Source: Bacteroidia bacterium
GTDB lineage: Bacteria > Bacteroidota > Bacteroidia > Flavobacteriales > Flavobacteriaceae
Assembly: GCA_030429955.1 (NCBI GenBank)
Contig: JAUIGO010000019.1
Coordinates: forward strand, 1-46,982
Direction of reading: 5' to 3'
Length of the DNA: 46,982 nt
Shown here: positions 9,274 to 17,626 of the stretch, piece by piece
Position numbering within the stretch: position 1 is the first letter of the stretch
Layout of the letters: each line of letters begins with the position of its first letter
Translations under genes and position numbers: made by a program
Notes under the pieces: model-generated
What the model was told of the DNA's origin: nothing
The model's database searches: none
What the model saw: the letters and a program-made list of their open reading frames with translations, nothing else

Positions 9274-10500
9274 ATGGAAAATATAAAAAGTTCAGATTGT
9301 TTGAATAATAGTCCTTCCCCTTTGGGGAAGTTAGAAGGGGCTGGTATCTACATTCATATACCATTTTGCAAGCAAGCATGTTACTATTGCGATTTTCATT
9401 TTTCTACCTCGTTGAAGAAAAAGGATGAGCTGATTCAGGCTTTAGTAAAAGAGCTTCAACTCAGAAAAAATGAACTGCAAGACCAAGTTATTGAAACTAT
9501 TTATTTTGGTGGAGGAACACCTTCATTATTAACGATTGATGAATTACGATTGTTGATTGACGAGGTTTATAAGAACTATCAAGTTATTCAAAACCCAGAA
9601 ATAACCCTTGAAGCTAATCCTGACGATTTATTGTCAGTTCGAGCGCAGTCGAGAACTATTTTTGAAGACTACAAAGCTATAGGAATCAACAGATTGAGCA
9701 TTGGAATTCAATCGTTTTTTGAAGACGATTTACAAAGCATGAATCGTGCACATTCAGCTGAAGAAGCAAAGAAGTGCTTAGAATTAGCGACTAAACAGTT
9801 TGACAACATTACTATCGATTTAATTTACGGCATTCCAAACATGAGCCTTGAAAAATGGAATGAAAATTTGCAAATGACTTTCAACTTTGGTGTTAATCAC
9901 ATTTCAAGTTATGCCTTAACGGTTGAACCTAAAACAGCTTTAGATAGTTTTATTAAGAAAGGGACTTATCCTCCAATTGATGAAGATTTAGCCTTGCAAC
10001 ATTTTAATCATTTAATCACTGAAACAGAAAAGCAAGGTTTTATCCATTATGAGATTTCCAACTTTGGAAAACCGGATTATTTTTCAAAACACAATACAAG
10101 TTATTGGCAAAGCAAATCTTATTTAGGTATTGGACCTTCAGCACATTCTTTCAACGGAAAGGAAAGAAGCTGGAATGTTGCAAATAACACCAAGTATATA
10201 CAAGCAATTCAGCAAAGCACGTTGCCTTCAACAATTGAAACACTTTCAGAAAAAGATCGATTTAATGAATATGTCATGACAGGATTACGAACCATTTGGG
10301 GAATTTCATTAGATAAAATTGAAAACGATTTTGGAGTCAGTTACAAAAAGCATTTACAGGAAAGTTCTGAGAAATTTGTACAACAAGGTTTCTTAACATT
10401 GGCAAGTTGTCACACTGAGCGCAGTCGAAGTGTGCTTAAAGCAACTCAAAAAGGTAAGTTTTTAATAGACGGAATAGCTTCGGATTTATTTATGATTTGA
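9274..10500 (+). CDS. hemW: HemW-like radical SAM heme chaperone with three in-frame repeat insertions
   Basis: HemW proteins are coproporphyrinogen-III-oxidase-like radical SAM proteins that bind heme and deliver it to respiratory enzymes. The signature FCKQACYYC gives C32, C36 and C39 for the 4Fe-4S cluster, and FGGGTPS and NRLSIGIQSF motifs follow. The core normally begins near AGIYIHIPFC, so about 22 residues precede it; they come from a palindromic repeat (9311-9342) and a new upstream ATG. Two further palindromes are translated in frame at 9635-9657 (SVRAQSRT) and 10411-10434 (CHTERSRSVL). Despite this the frame is intact to the QKGKFLIDGIASDLF end, so the protein is probably made. Confidence 0.92.
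   Translation: MENIKSSDCLNNSPSPLGKLEGAGIYIHIPFCKQACYYCDFHFSTSLKKKDELIQALVKELQLRKNELQDQVIETIYFGGGTPSLLTIDELRLLIDEVYKNYQVIQNPEITLEANPDDLLSVRAQSRTIFEDYKAIGINRLSIGIQSFFEDDLQSMNRAHSAEEAKKCLELATKQFDNITIDLIYGIPNMSLEKWNENLQMTFNFGVNHISSYALTVEPKTALDSFIKKGTYPPIDEDLALQHFNHLITETEKQGFIHYEISNFGKPDYFSKHNTSYWQSKSYLGIGPSAHSFNGKERSWNVANNTKYIQAIQQSTLPSTIETLSEKDRFNEYVMTGLRTIWGISLDKIENDFGVSYKKHLQESSEKFVQQGFLTLASCHTERSRSVLKATQKGKFLIDGIASDLFMI
9311..9342 (+). repeat. Palindromic repeat element inside the hemW N-terminal region
   Basis: It contains the perfect 7-3-7 palindrome CTTCCCCTTTGGGGAAG (9314-9330) followed by a TTAGAAGGGGCT tail. Translated in frame it reads PSPLGKLEGA, a peptide I recall as a recurrent N-terminal contaminant in Bacteroidota gene models caused by such repeats. 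It sits just before the conserved HemW start. Confidence 0.7.
9635..9657. repeat. GAGCnnAGTCGA palindromic element inside hemW
   Basis: Arms AGTTC (9636-9640) and GAACT (9653-9657) flank the core GAGCGCAGTCGA. The sequence is translated as SVRAQSRT between the conserved PDD(L) and INRLSIGIQSF motifs of HemW. Confidence 0.7.
10411..10434. repeat. GAGCnnAGTCGA palindromic element near the hemW 3' end
   Basis: Arms CACACT (10411-10416) and AGTGTG (10429-10434) flank the same 12-nt core GAGCGCAGTCGA as the element at 9635. It is translated in frame as part of CHTERSRSVL, close to the C-terminus. Confidence 0.75.
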
Positions 10501-10513
10501 TTATATTTGAGAC

Positions 10514-11263
10514 ATGCTCGCAACCATACAGTACAATTCACAAAAATTAAAAATAGATTTATCAAAACCATTGGATATTTCAATGCCATTGAGAGCATCC
10601 AAAAAAAATGTCAATGCTTGGTACATTGATGAACCAACCATAGAGCCTGTGGTTCTTGATGGCTGGACAGCTTCAGTTGAAGAAGGAGCGTCCATTAATT
10701 TTAATAATATTACATTTAATCCGCATGCTCATGGTACTCATACAGAATGCGTTGGACATATTACCAAAAAAGTTCATAGCATCAACAAAAATTTAAAACA
10801 ATTTTTCTTTTTAGCTGAAGTGATTACAGTTGCTCCTGAGAATTATAATGAAGACTATATTATCTCAAAAAAACAACTACAGTTTGCACTCGGAAATAAA
10901 AAAAGAGAGGCGTTAGTAATAAGAACAATGCCAAATACAAGAGAGAAGCTATCACATCAATATTCCAATACCAATTGGCCCTATTTCCAAAAAGATGCGA
11001 TGGAATATTTGGTCAAAAAAGGAATAAAACATTTGTTAATTGATTTGCCAAGTATTGATAGAGAGAAAGATGAAGGAGAATTACTCTGCCATAATACCTT
11101 TTGGAACACCAAAGGGAAACTAAGAATGGATGCGACCATTACAGAACTGATTTATGTAGAAAACAAAATTGAGGATGGTAAGTACTTTTTAAATTTACAA
11201 ATTGCACCTTTTGAAAATGATGCTTCGCCAAGCAAACCTATTTTATATAAAATTGAAGACTGA
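10514..11263 (+). CDS. Cyclase/kynurenine-formamidase-like metal hydrolase (PF04199)
   Basis: The protein has 249 residues with the family fingerprint around 70-82: NPHAHGTHTECVGH. In KynB-type enzymes the motif HxGTHxD...H supplies metal ligands. Here the second His (H76) and the last His (H82) are present, the Asp is replaced by Glu78, and the first His position is Ala72 with His at 71 and 73. The family hydrolyses amides or cyclic substrates; with the altered ligands a kynurenine role should not be assumed. It starts 13 nt after hemW and its stop overlaps the next start by one base (TGATG). Confidence 0.75.
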   Translation: MLATIQYNSQKLKIDLSKPLDISMPLRASKKNVNAWYIDEPTIEPVVLDGWTASVEEGASINFNNITFNPHAHGTHTECVGHITKKVHSINKNLKQFFFLAEVITVAPENYNEDYIISKKQLQFALGNKKREALVIRTMPNTREKLSHQYSNTNWPYFQKDAMEYLVKKGIKHLLIDLPSIDREKDEGELLCHNTFWNTKGKLRMDATITELIYVENKIEDGKYFLNLQIAPFENDASPSKPILYKIED

Positions 11264-11631
11264 TGCACATCGATCTAGTGCGAGAATATTGCCTCTCTAA
11301 AAAGGCTGCAACCGAGAGCTTTCCGTTCGATGAAAACACACTTGTATTTAAGGTAATGAACAAAATGTTTTTAATGGCACCATTGGATAAATGGGATAAA
11401 GGCGAAGCTTCAGTAACTGTGAAATGTGATCCAGATTATACGATAGAATTAAGAGACCAATATGAAAGTGTTTACGCTGGCCCTTACGTAAGTAATAAAC
11501 ATTGGAATACCTTGGCGCTTTATAAAAATGAATTATCTCAAAAGTTGGTATTGCAACTCATAGACCATAGCTATGATATGGTTGTAAAAGGTATGACAAA
11601 AAAAATGAGGAATGAATTAGAAGCTCTTTAA
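11263..11631 (+). CDS. MmcQ/YjbR family protein
   Basis: The protein has 122 residues with the CyaY-like YjbR fold signature: YCLSKKAATESFPFDENTLVFKV at the start, VTVKCDPDY in the middle and SNKHWNTLAL near residue 80, ending in SYDMVVKGMTKKMR. Members are small cytosolic proteins often described as DNA-binding, but their role is not settled. The start overlaps the stop of the cyclase gene by one base, indicating a shared operon. Confidence 0.88.
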   Translation: MHIDLVREYCLSKKAATESFPFDENTLVFKVMNKMFLMAPLDKWDKGEASVTVKCDPDYTIELRDQYESVYAGPYVSNKHWNTLALYKNELSQKLVLQLIDHSYDMVVKGMTKKMRNELEAL

Positions 11632-11682
11632 AGACGTATAAAAACCTTTAAAGTTGTATAATTGCATCATCAAAAAGCAATC

Positions 11683-12261
11683 ATGAGTATAGAACGAGAA
11701 CTACAAAAAAGAAGTCATTATAAGTGTGAATTATGTGGTAATGAAGAACAACTTCAAGTGTATATTTTACCACCTTCAAAAACTGAAGATTTAGACCATG
11801 CCTTAATGTCTTGTGCCACTTGTGTCAATCAAATTGAAGATCCAGAAGCAGTTGATGCAAATCATTGGAGATGCTTAAATGATAGTATGTGGAGTGAGCA
11901 TAAGCCAGTTCAAGTGATGGCCTGGAGAATGCTTACGAGATTAAAAGCCGAAGGTTGGCCTCAAGATTTATTGGACATGATGTATCTTGATGAAGAAACC
12001 TTAGAATTTGCAAAAGCAACAGGCGAAGGAGTTGATGACTCCAATAAAATTGTGCATCGTGATGTTAATGGAGTTATTTTGGAAGCTGGAGATTCTGTAG
12101 TACTTATTAAAGACCTTAAAGTAAAAGGATCAAGTATGGTTGCAAAGCAAGGAACAGCTGTGAGACGTATTTCGTTAGACCACAATAATCCAGAATATAT
12201 TGAAGGTAAAGTTGATGGTCAGCATATTGTTATCATTACACAATACGTCAAAAAAATCTAA
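11683..12261 (+). CDS. PhnA-domain zinc-ribbon protein
   Basis: An N-terminal zinc ribbon (CELCG ... SCATC) precedes a basic SH3-like PhnA C-terminal domain (VILEAGDSVVLIKDLKVKGSS ... GTAVRRI), as in the PhnA family (PF03831). Despite the name, PhnA is not required for phosphonate breakdown in general and its role is unclear. I chose the ATG at 11683 (MSIERELQKRS) over an in-frame TTG at 11662 because the extra seven residues are unconserved. The gene ends one base before the convergent araC-type gene. Confidence 0.85.
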   Translation: MSIERELQKRSHYKCELCGNEEQLQVYILPPSKTEDLDHALMSCATCVNQIEDPEAVDANHWRCLNDSMWSEHKPVQVMAWRMLTRLKAEGWPQDLLDMMYLDEETLEFAKATGEGVDDSNKIVHRDVNGVILEAGDSVVLIKDLKVKGSSMVAKQGTAVRRISLDHNNPEYIEGKVDGQHIVIITQYVKKI

Positions 12262-12262
12262 T

Positions 12263-13111
12263 TTATAGAGTCTTTAATTTTCGATATTCTGAAGGCGCCA
12301 AATGCTTGACAGCTTTAAACTGTCTGTTAAAATTTGAGATATTGTTGAATCCAGATTTTTCAGCTACTTCAGCAATTGACAACGCTTCTTTTGAGAGCAA
12401 TAATTTACAAGCATGTTCAGTACGTAATTCGTTTAGGAATCTAAAATAAGATTTATTAGTACGCTTTTTGAAATATTTACAAAACGCATTTTTTGTCATC
12501 GCTGATACTTTTGAAATAGCATCAAGACTAATAGGTTTATTAAAATGATGCATGGTATAATCCATAACGTCACGCATTCGCTTCCCTTCACTATCAGTAT
12601 ACTTCTTGTCATAGATAAAAGACGATAATGGCTGCGACTTAGCTCTAGATAATATTTTTAAAATTTCTAGCAGAATAATAAACCTTTGAAACTTGCTCGC
12701 TCCATTTAATTGTGCAAACTTATATTCTAGTTTATTTGATTTTATAGATACCTTAAAACCATAGTTCACTTTTTTAAAAAATGTTCTAAGCTCCCTGAGT
12801 TCTTCCAAATCAAAAAATGAGTTGCCAAAAGCAGAGTCTGAAAAAAAAAGAGTCAACATAACAGATGTTTTATTTGAAGAAGTATCACTTTTGAAAACAT
12901 GAGGTAAATTACTCCCAATGGCTATTACGTCTCCTTTTTTATAATAGTTAATAGTATCGCCAACAATTAATGTGCCTTCACCTTCATCAATAAAACTTAC
13001 CTGAATTTCTTCATGTTGGTGAAACTTATCATAAAATTTCAATTCCTTGTCTTCCTGATAAACCAAAGCATCATGTTCAGGTTTAGGAATTTTAAAAGGG
13101 AGCACTTTCAT
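12263..13111 (-). CDS. AraC-family regulator, probable controller of the hydroxyproline operon
   Basis: Residues 1-110 form a cupin-like sensor (FYDKFHQHEEIQVSFI, GEGTLIVGD, KKGDVIAIGSNLPHVF). Residues about 183-282 carry two AraC helix-turn-helix motifs (SLDAISKVSAMTKNAFCKYFKKRT and SIAEVAEKSGFNNISNFNRQFK) ending in the usual PSEYRK. It is divergent from the hydroxyproline catabolic train, the classic position for a local regulator. A ligand such as 4-hydroxyproline or a derived metabolite is an inference. A TATATTTG -7-like box lies upstream on the minus strand. Confidence 0.88.
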   Translation of the reverse strand: MKVLPFKIPKPEHDALVYQEDKELKFYDKFHQHEEIQVSFIDEGEGTLIVGDTINYYKKGDVIAIGSNLPHVFKSDTSSNKTSVMLTLFFSDSAFGNSFFDLEELRELRTFFKKVNYGFKVSIKSNKLEYKFAQLNGASKFQRFIILLEILKILSRAKSQPLSSFIYDKKYTDSEGKRMRDVMDYTMHHFNKPISLDAISKVSAMTKNAFCKYFKKRTNKSYFRFLNELRTEHACKLLLSKEALSIAEVAEKSGFNNISNFNRQFKAVKHLAPSEYRKLKTL

Positions 13112-13157
13112 TTTATATCATCTCTAATTTAATATTAAAAAATACGCAAATAATATT

Positions 13158-13165
13158 CAAATATA
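13158..13165 (-). promoter_or_regulatory. Putative -7 element for the araC-type gene
   Basis: Read on the minus strand this is TATATTTG, matching the Bacteroidota -7 consensus TAnnTTTG, 46 nt before the start codon. No matching -33 TTTG was found at normal spacing, so support is partial. Confidence 0.35.
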
Positions 13166-13242
13166 CAATATCATAAATTAAACAGGATAATATAGTACAT
13201 ATATTGGATAAAAAGACATTATTTATTACCGATAAGCTGTGC

Positions 13243-13250
13243 TACTTTTG
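13243..13250 (+). promoter_or_regulatory. Putative -7 element for the hydroxyproline operon
   Basis: TACTTTTG matches TAnnTTTG exactly and lies 21 nt before the ATG at 13272. A TTTA at 13222-13225 is only a weak -33 candidate (17-nt spacer). The position, between divergent regulator and operon, makes it the likely regulated promoter. Confidence 0.5.
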
Positions 13251-13271
13251 TATCACATAAAATTAATTACA

Positions 13272-14228
13272 ATGAGTTTAAAATGGAATGGCGTTATGCC
13301 AGCTGTGTTTACATGGTTGAAAGAGTCAAAATCTGGCGCTCTTGAAATTGACTTTGATGCAACACAAAAACAAGCTGCAGGTATTTTAAAAGTTCAAGGA
13401 AAGGGAGGAAGCAGAATGAACGGACTTGTTGGTTCTGGAACGCTAGGTGAGAATAGCTACTTGAGCACAAAGCAGCGTATTTCCTTGCTTAAATCTCTTT
13501 CTGAGGTTGCTAGAGATTATAATGTGCCTTTAATCAGTGGTGCTGCAGCAGAAACTAAAGAAGAACTTGCAACAATCGTTGAAGGACTTGCAACAGCTGG
13601 TGTAGACACCGTAATGGTTATGCCACCAAAAACTAAGGAACTTCCTTCGGATGAAGAAATGTATTCGTACTATGAGCTTGCAGAATCCACTGCAAGAGGT
13701 GCAGGTGTATCAGTAATGCCATATAACAATCCTGATGCAGCTGGTTATCATGCGCTTTCAACCGAGCTTCTTCTAAAACTTGCTGAACTACCCAATATAA
13801 GTGCCCTTAAAATATCTACAATTGATGTTTCAATTATTGAAACGATGATGTTGGCAAACAAAGATTTAAAAATTTTGGCAGGTGTTGATACCGTAACGGT
13901 ACATGCAGGACTTGCTGGTGCATGTGGTGGAATTACAGGAGTTGGTTGTATTTTTCCCAAAGCCAGTGTTACCATGCAGGAATATGTTTCAAACGGACAA
14001 TGGGCTGAAGCAAATAAAATTTCTCAGGCAATGAATTCCATCTCGTATTTAGATGCTCAGCCACTACTTATGGAATATCTTAAGCTTGCTATGGGAATTC
14101 ATCATAATGATGTTGCTGGAGGACTTCGTACCTTTGGTAAGAAATTAACTCAATACGAAATTGATGATGTCCGAGCAAGATATATTCTGGCAAAAGAAAG
14201 ACTTGAAGTTCTGGATTTAATAGATTAA
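13272..14228 (+). CDS. DHDPS-superfamily lyase, probable 1-pyrroline-4-hydroxy-2-carboxylate deaminase
   Basis: The fold is that of dihydrodipicolinate synthase (PF00701): GTLGE at 56-60 replaces GTTGE, Tyr151 sits in MPYNNP and the Schiff-base Lys180 in ISALKIST. In hydroxyproline catabolism a member of this superfamily deaminates and dehydrates pyrroline-4-hydroxy-2-carboxylate to alpha-ketoglutarate semialdehyde. The neighbours (KGSA dehydrogenase, Cys/Cys epimerase, FAD D-amino-acid dehydrogenase) make this assignment far more likely than lysine synthesis or sialate lyase. I chose the ATG at 13272, which follows the promoter, over one 33 nt upstream that would overlap the -7 box. Confidence 0.85.
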   Translation: MSLKWNGVMPAVFTWLKESKSGALEIDFDATQKQAAGILKVQGKGGSRMNGLVGSGTLGENSYLSTKQRISLLKSLSEVARDYNVPLISGAAAETKEELATIVEGLATAGVDTVMVMPPKTKELPSDEEMYSYYELAESTARGAGVSVMPYNNPDAAGYHALSTELLLKLAELPNISALKISTIDVSIIETMMLANKDLKILAGVDTVTVHAGLAGACGGITGVGCIFPKASVTMQEYVSNGQWAEANKISQAMNSISYLDAQPLLMEYLKLAMGIHHNDVAGGLRTFGKKLTQYEIDDVRARYILAKERLEVLDLID

Positions 14229-14307
14229 GTCTTTTAAATATTAAAGAAAGAGAAAGATTCGTTTTTATAGAAGGTATAATAAAACATTTAAAAAAAATAA
14301 AAGAAGC

Positions 14308-15888
14308 ATGATTACAGGAAAAAATTATATAGGAAATACACTTTCAGCCAAAGGCAATAAAACCTACAAAACATTCAATCCTCAATTAAATATCGAGAAC
14401 GAACATACATTCTCTGAAGCAACTTCAGATGAAATAAACGAAGCAGTTGAATTGGCTGCAAAAGCATTTAAGAGTTTTAGAAGTACTTCTGGAAAGCAAA
14501 AAGCAGATTTTCTGAATGCAATTGCCGATGAAATTTTGGCACTTGATGACGAACTTATAAACGTGTATTGTTCAGAATCTGGATTGCCAGAAGGAAGAGC
14601 AAAAGGAGAACGAGGACGAACCGTATATCAATTACGCACATTTGCCGATTTAGTCACAGATGGTTCATGGGTTGAAGCAACCATAGATACTGCAATTCCT
14701 GACAGACAACCATTACCAAAATCTGATATTCGAAAAATGAATATTCCTTTAGGTCCAATTGTGGTTTTTGGAGCGAGTAATTTCCCATTAGCATATTCAA
14801 CAGCAGGAGGAGATACTGCAGCAGCTTTGGCAGCAGGTTGTCCAGTCATTGTAAAATCGCATCCAATGCATGCTGGAACAGGTGAATTAGTGGCTTCAGC
14901 CATTATAAAAGCTGCAAATAAGACAAACATGCCAAATGGTGTGTTTTCAAATTTAAACAGCTCAGGTATTGAAGTTGGTGTGCAATTGGTTAAACATCCA
15001 GAGGTGAAAGCAGTTGGTTTTACAGGAAGTATTCGTGGTGGACGTGCTTTGTTTGATTTAGCAGCACAACGTGAAGAACCTATTCCAGTTTTTGCTGAAA
15101 TGGGAAGTATAAATCCAGTCATAATGCTGCCAAATGCATTGAAAAACAGAAGCGAATCTTTGGCTAAAACCTATGCAAGTTCTATCACTCTTGGTACAGG
15201 TCAATTCTGTACAAATCCAGGTTTAATTATTGGGATTAAAGGAAATGATTTAACAAACTTTATCTCAACCTTAGCTAATGAAATCGTAAAAATAGAACCA
15301 TCATGTATGTTGCACCCAAATATTTATGGAGCTTATGAAAGCAATAAGGCAAAAGCTTTGTCTCAACCAGAATTGAGTGTTGTCGCTAATTATGATACTG
15401 ATGTTAAAGAAAATTATGCTAGACAAGTCATTACTACTGTAGAAGGCAAAACTTTTTTAGCCAACACAACACTCCATCAAGAAGTTTTTGGGCCTTTCTC
15501 AATGGTGGTTCAATGTGAAAATATTGAGCAAATGGAGACCATAATCAGTAACCTTGAAGGCCAACTTACAGGAACGTTAATAGCTGATGACGAAGCAGAC
15601 AAATATGCTAATATCATTTCAGCATTACAAAATAGAGTAGGTCGTATAATTTATAATGGTGTACCAACAGGTGTTGAGGTTTGCCCTTCTATGGTTCATG
15701 GTGGACCATATCCAGCTTCAACTGATAGTCGTTTTACAGCTGTTGGTATTAACTCCATAAAGCGTTGGGTGAGACCTTTCAGTTTTCAAGATTGGCCAAA
15801 TAACTTGCTCCCTGATGAATTAAAAAATGAAAATCCTTTAGGAATCTCACGCAATGTAGATGGCAAGCAAACAAATCAAAAAATTTAA
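14308..15888 (+). CDS. Alpha-ketoglutarate semialdehyde (2,5-dioxovalerate) dehydrogenase, ALDH superfamily
   Basis: The protein has 526 residues. The catalytic Cys301 lies in GTGQFCTNPG and the general base Glu264 in FAEMGSINP; FGASNFPLAYSTAGGD near 154-169 and CPVIVKSHPMH near 178-188 are typical of the KGSADH/NADP-ALDH branch. It oxidises alpha-ketoglutarate semialdehyde to 2-oxoglutarate, the last step of 4-hydroxyproline breakdown, and lies 79 nt behind the deaminase gene. The same enzyme could also oxidise 2-aminoadipate semialdehyde from hydroxylysine, but that is speculation. Confidence 0.9.
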   Translation: MITGKNYIGNTLSAKGNKTYKTFNPQLNIENEHTFSEATSDEINEAVELAAKAFKSFRSTSGKQKADFLNAIADEILALDDELINVYCSESGLPEGRAKGERGRTVYQLRTFADLVTDGSWVEATIDTAIPDRQPLPKSDIRKMNIPLGPIVVFGASNFPLAYSTAGGDTAAALAAGCPVIVKSHPMHAGTGELVASAIIKAANKTNMPNGVFSNLNSSGIEVGVQLVKHPEVKAVGFTGSIRGGRALFDLAAQREEPIPVFAEMGSINPVIMLPNALKNRSESLAKTYASSITLGTGQFCTNPGLIIGIKGNDLTNFISTLANEIVKIEPSCMLHPNIYGAYESNKAKALSQPELSVVANYDTDVKENYARQVITTVEGKTFLANTTLHQEVFGPFSMVVQCENIEQMETIISNLEGQLTGTLIADDEADKYANIISALQNRVGRIIYNGVPTGVEVCPSMVHGGPYPASTDSRFTAVGINSIKRWVRPFSFQDWPNNLLPDELKNENPLGISRNVDGKQTNQKI

Positions 15889-15904
15889 TTTAAAAACAGT
15901 TTAT

Positions 15905-17626
15905 ATGAAAAGCTTCAGACCCTTATTAGTCATTTTTTGTATTGGATTACTGTCCTTTCAACCACGTTCAAATTGCGACAAGTTAAATGCTATTATTGCT
16001 AAATATGAAGCAGATAGAGAGTATGAATTTGATAGCTACGAATCCGTAGAAAATACAGCAAAATATTATCAAGCTGAAGCTGACTTTTCAAAGAAATTAA
16101 AAGAAGAATTAGAGCAAGTCTCAGAAGAAGGTCTGTCTGAAACTGAAAAAATTTCAAAGGAATTATTATTGTTCGTATTACAAGACAAAATAGATTCTAA
16201 TATATATAAAACATACTTAAATACGATAACTAACGAATCTGCTTTCCATCTTAATTTAAGTAGAATGGGAAATAGAACATTCAATAATAAAAACCAAGTT
16301 ATTGATTATTTAGAGCGACTAGACAATTTGCCAAAACGGATTGACTATAATCTCAATATATTAAGAGCTTCAATAAAGGAAGGCATGGCTCAGCCTCGAG
16401 CTGTCTTTAATAATTATGACGACACATATAACAAACATATAGTCTCAGATGTCACTCAAAGTGAGTTTTATAAGCCATTTTTGAATTTGCCAGAATCATT
16501 ATCAGCAGCTGAAAAAGATTCTATCATTAAAGCTGCGAAAGTAAGTGTGCAAAAAAATGTAGTTGATGAATACAAAAAAATCAGAAGCTTTTTTCAAGAT
16601 GAATATTTTCCAAATACTAGAAAAGGGTTGGGTATTTCAACCACACCAAACGGGAAAGAGTTTTATCAAAACAGAATCAATTTTTTCACAACAAGTGATC
16701 AATATACTGCAGATGATATTCATCAAATTGGTTTAAATGAAGTCGCTCGCATCAAAGCTGAAATGCAAAAAATTATTGATGACTTAGGCTTTAAAGGTAG
16801 CTTTGCCGAATTTTTAGAGTTCCTCAGAACAGACGAGCAATTTTATCCAAAAACAGCAGATGAATTGCTAATGTTTGCTCGCGATATTGCAAAAAGAATT
16901 GACGCAGAATTGCCTAAATTTTTCAAGACTTTGCCAAGAAAACCTTATGGTGTGGTTCCAGTTCCTGCAGACCTTGCGCCTAATTATACAGGAGGACGAT
17001 ATTCAGGATCGCGTAGCGAAACAACAGCTGGATTTTATTGGGTAAACACCTATAATTTACCAAGTAGAACACTCTATACCATTCCTGCTTTAACAGCACA
17101 CGAGGCAGTTCCTGGACATCATCTACAAATCTCTTTGAATAATGAATTGCCAGAAACTATTCCACAATTTAGAAGAAACCTATATCTGTCAGCCTATGGA
17201 GAAGGTTGGGGATTGTACTCAGAATATTTAGCTGAAGAAATGGGCATTTACACGACACCTTATGAAAAGTTCGGACAACTAACTTACGAAATGTGGCGAG
17301 CTTGTAGATTGGTGGTTGATACAGGCGTGCATGCAAAAGGTTGGACAAGACAACAAATGTTGGATTATATGGCCAAAAACACAGCCCTCTCCATTCATGA
17401 AGTAACCACTGAAACAGATCGCTATATATCTTGGCCAGGACAAGCATTGTCTTATAAAATAGGAGAAATAAAAATAAGAGAACTTCGTAAAAAAGCTGAA
17501 GAAGCTTTAGGCGATAAATTCAATATTCGTGAATTTCATGAAGTGATTCTTGAAGAAGGAACCGTAACACTTTCTATTATGGAAAAACGAATGGATGCTT
17601 ACATACAGAAAAAACTAAATGAGTAG
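15905..17626 (+). CDS. Secreted DUF885-family metallopeptidase-like protein
   Basis: The ATG at 15905 gives a signal peptide (MKSFRPLLVIFCIGLLSFQ); the in-frame ATG at 15860 would bury it and overlap the ALDH gene, so it was rejected. Residues 399-406 read HEAVPGHH, the zinc-site signature of DUF885 (COG4805), and SAYGEGWGLYSE follows near 431. The family is gluzincin-like and presumed to be peptidase. In a hydroxyproline operon it may split imino-acid-containing oligopeptides in the periplasm. Its stop overlaps the next start by 8 bp (ATGAGTAG). Confidence 0.85.
   Translation: MKSFRPLLVIFCIGLLSFQPRSNCDKLNAIIAKYEADREYEFDSYESVENTAKYYQAEADFSKKLKEELEQVSEEGLSETEKISKELLLFVLQDKIDSNIYKTYLNTITNESAFHLNLSRMGNRTFNNKNQVIDYLERLDNLPKRIDYNLNILRASIKEGMAQPRAVFNNYDDTYNKHIVSDVTQSEFYKPFLNLPESLSAAEKDSIIKAAKVSVQKNVVDEYKKIRSFFQDEYFPNTRKGLGISTTPNGKEFYQNRINFFTTSDQYTADDIHQIGLNEVARIKAEMQKIIDDLGFKGSFAEFLEFLRTDEQFYPKTADELLMFARDIAKRIDAELPKFFKTLPRKPYGVVPVPADLAPNYTGGRYSGSRSETTAGFYWVNTYNLPSRTLYTIPALTAHEAVPGHHLQISLNNELPETIPQFRRNLYLSAYGEGWGLYSEYLAEEMGIYTTPYEKFGQLTYEMWRACRLVVDTGVHAKGWTRQQMLDYMAKNTALSIHEVTTETDRYISWPGQALSYKIGEIKIRELRKKAEEALGDKFNIREFHEVILEEGTVTLSIMEKRMDAYIQKKLNE

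Noticed and set aside
11662..11664. TTG as start of the PhnA-type gene
   Set aside because: It adds seven unconserved residues, and the ATG at 11683 fits the family start MSIERELQKRS.
13272..14228. dapA (lysine biosynthesis) or sialate lyase
   Set aside because: The context with Cys/Cys epimerase, KGSA dehydrogenase and FAD D-amino-acid dehydrogenase points to hydroxyproline catabolism.
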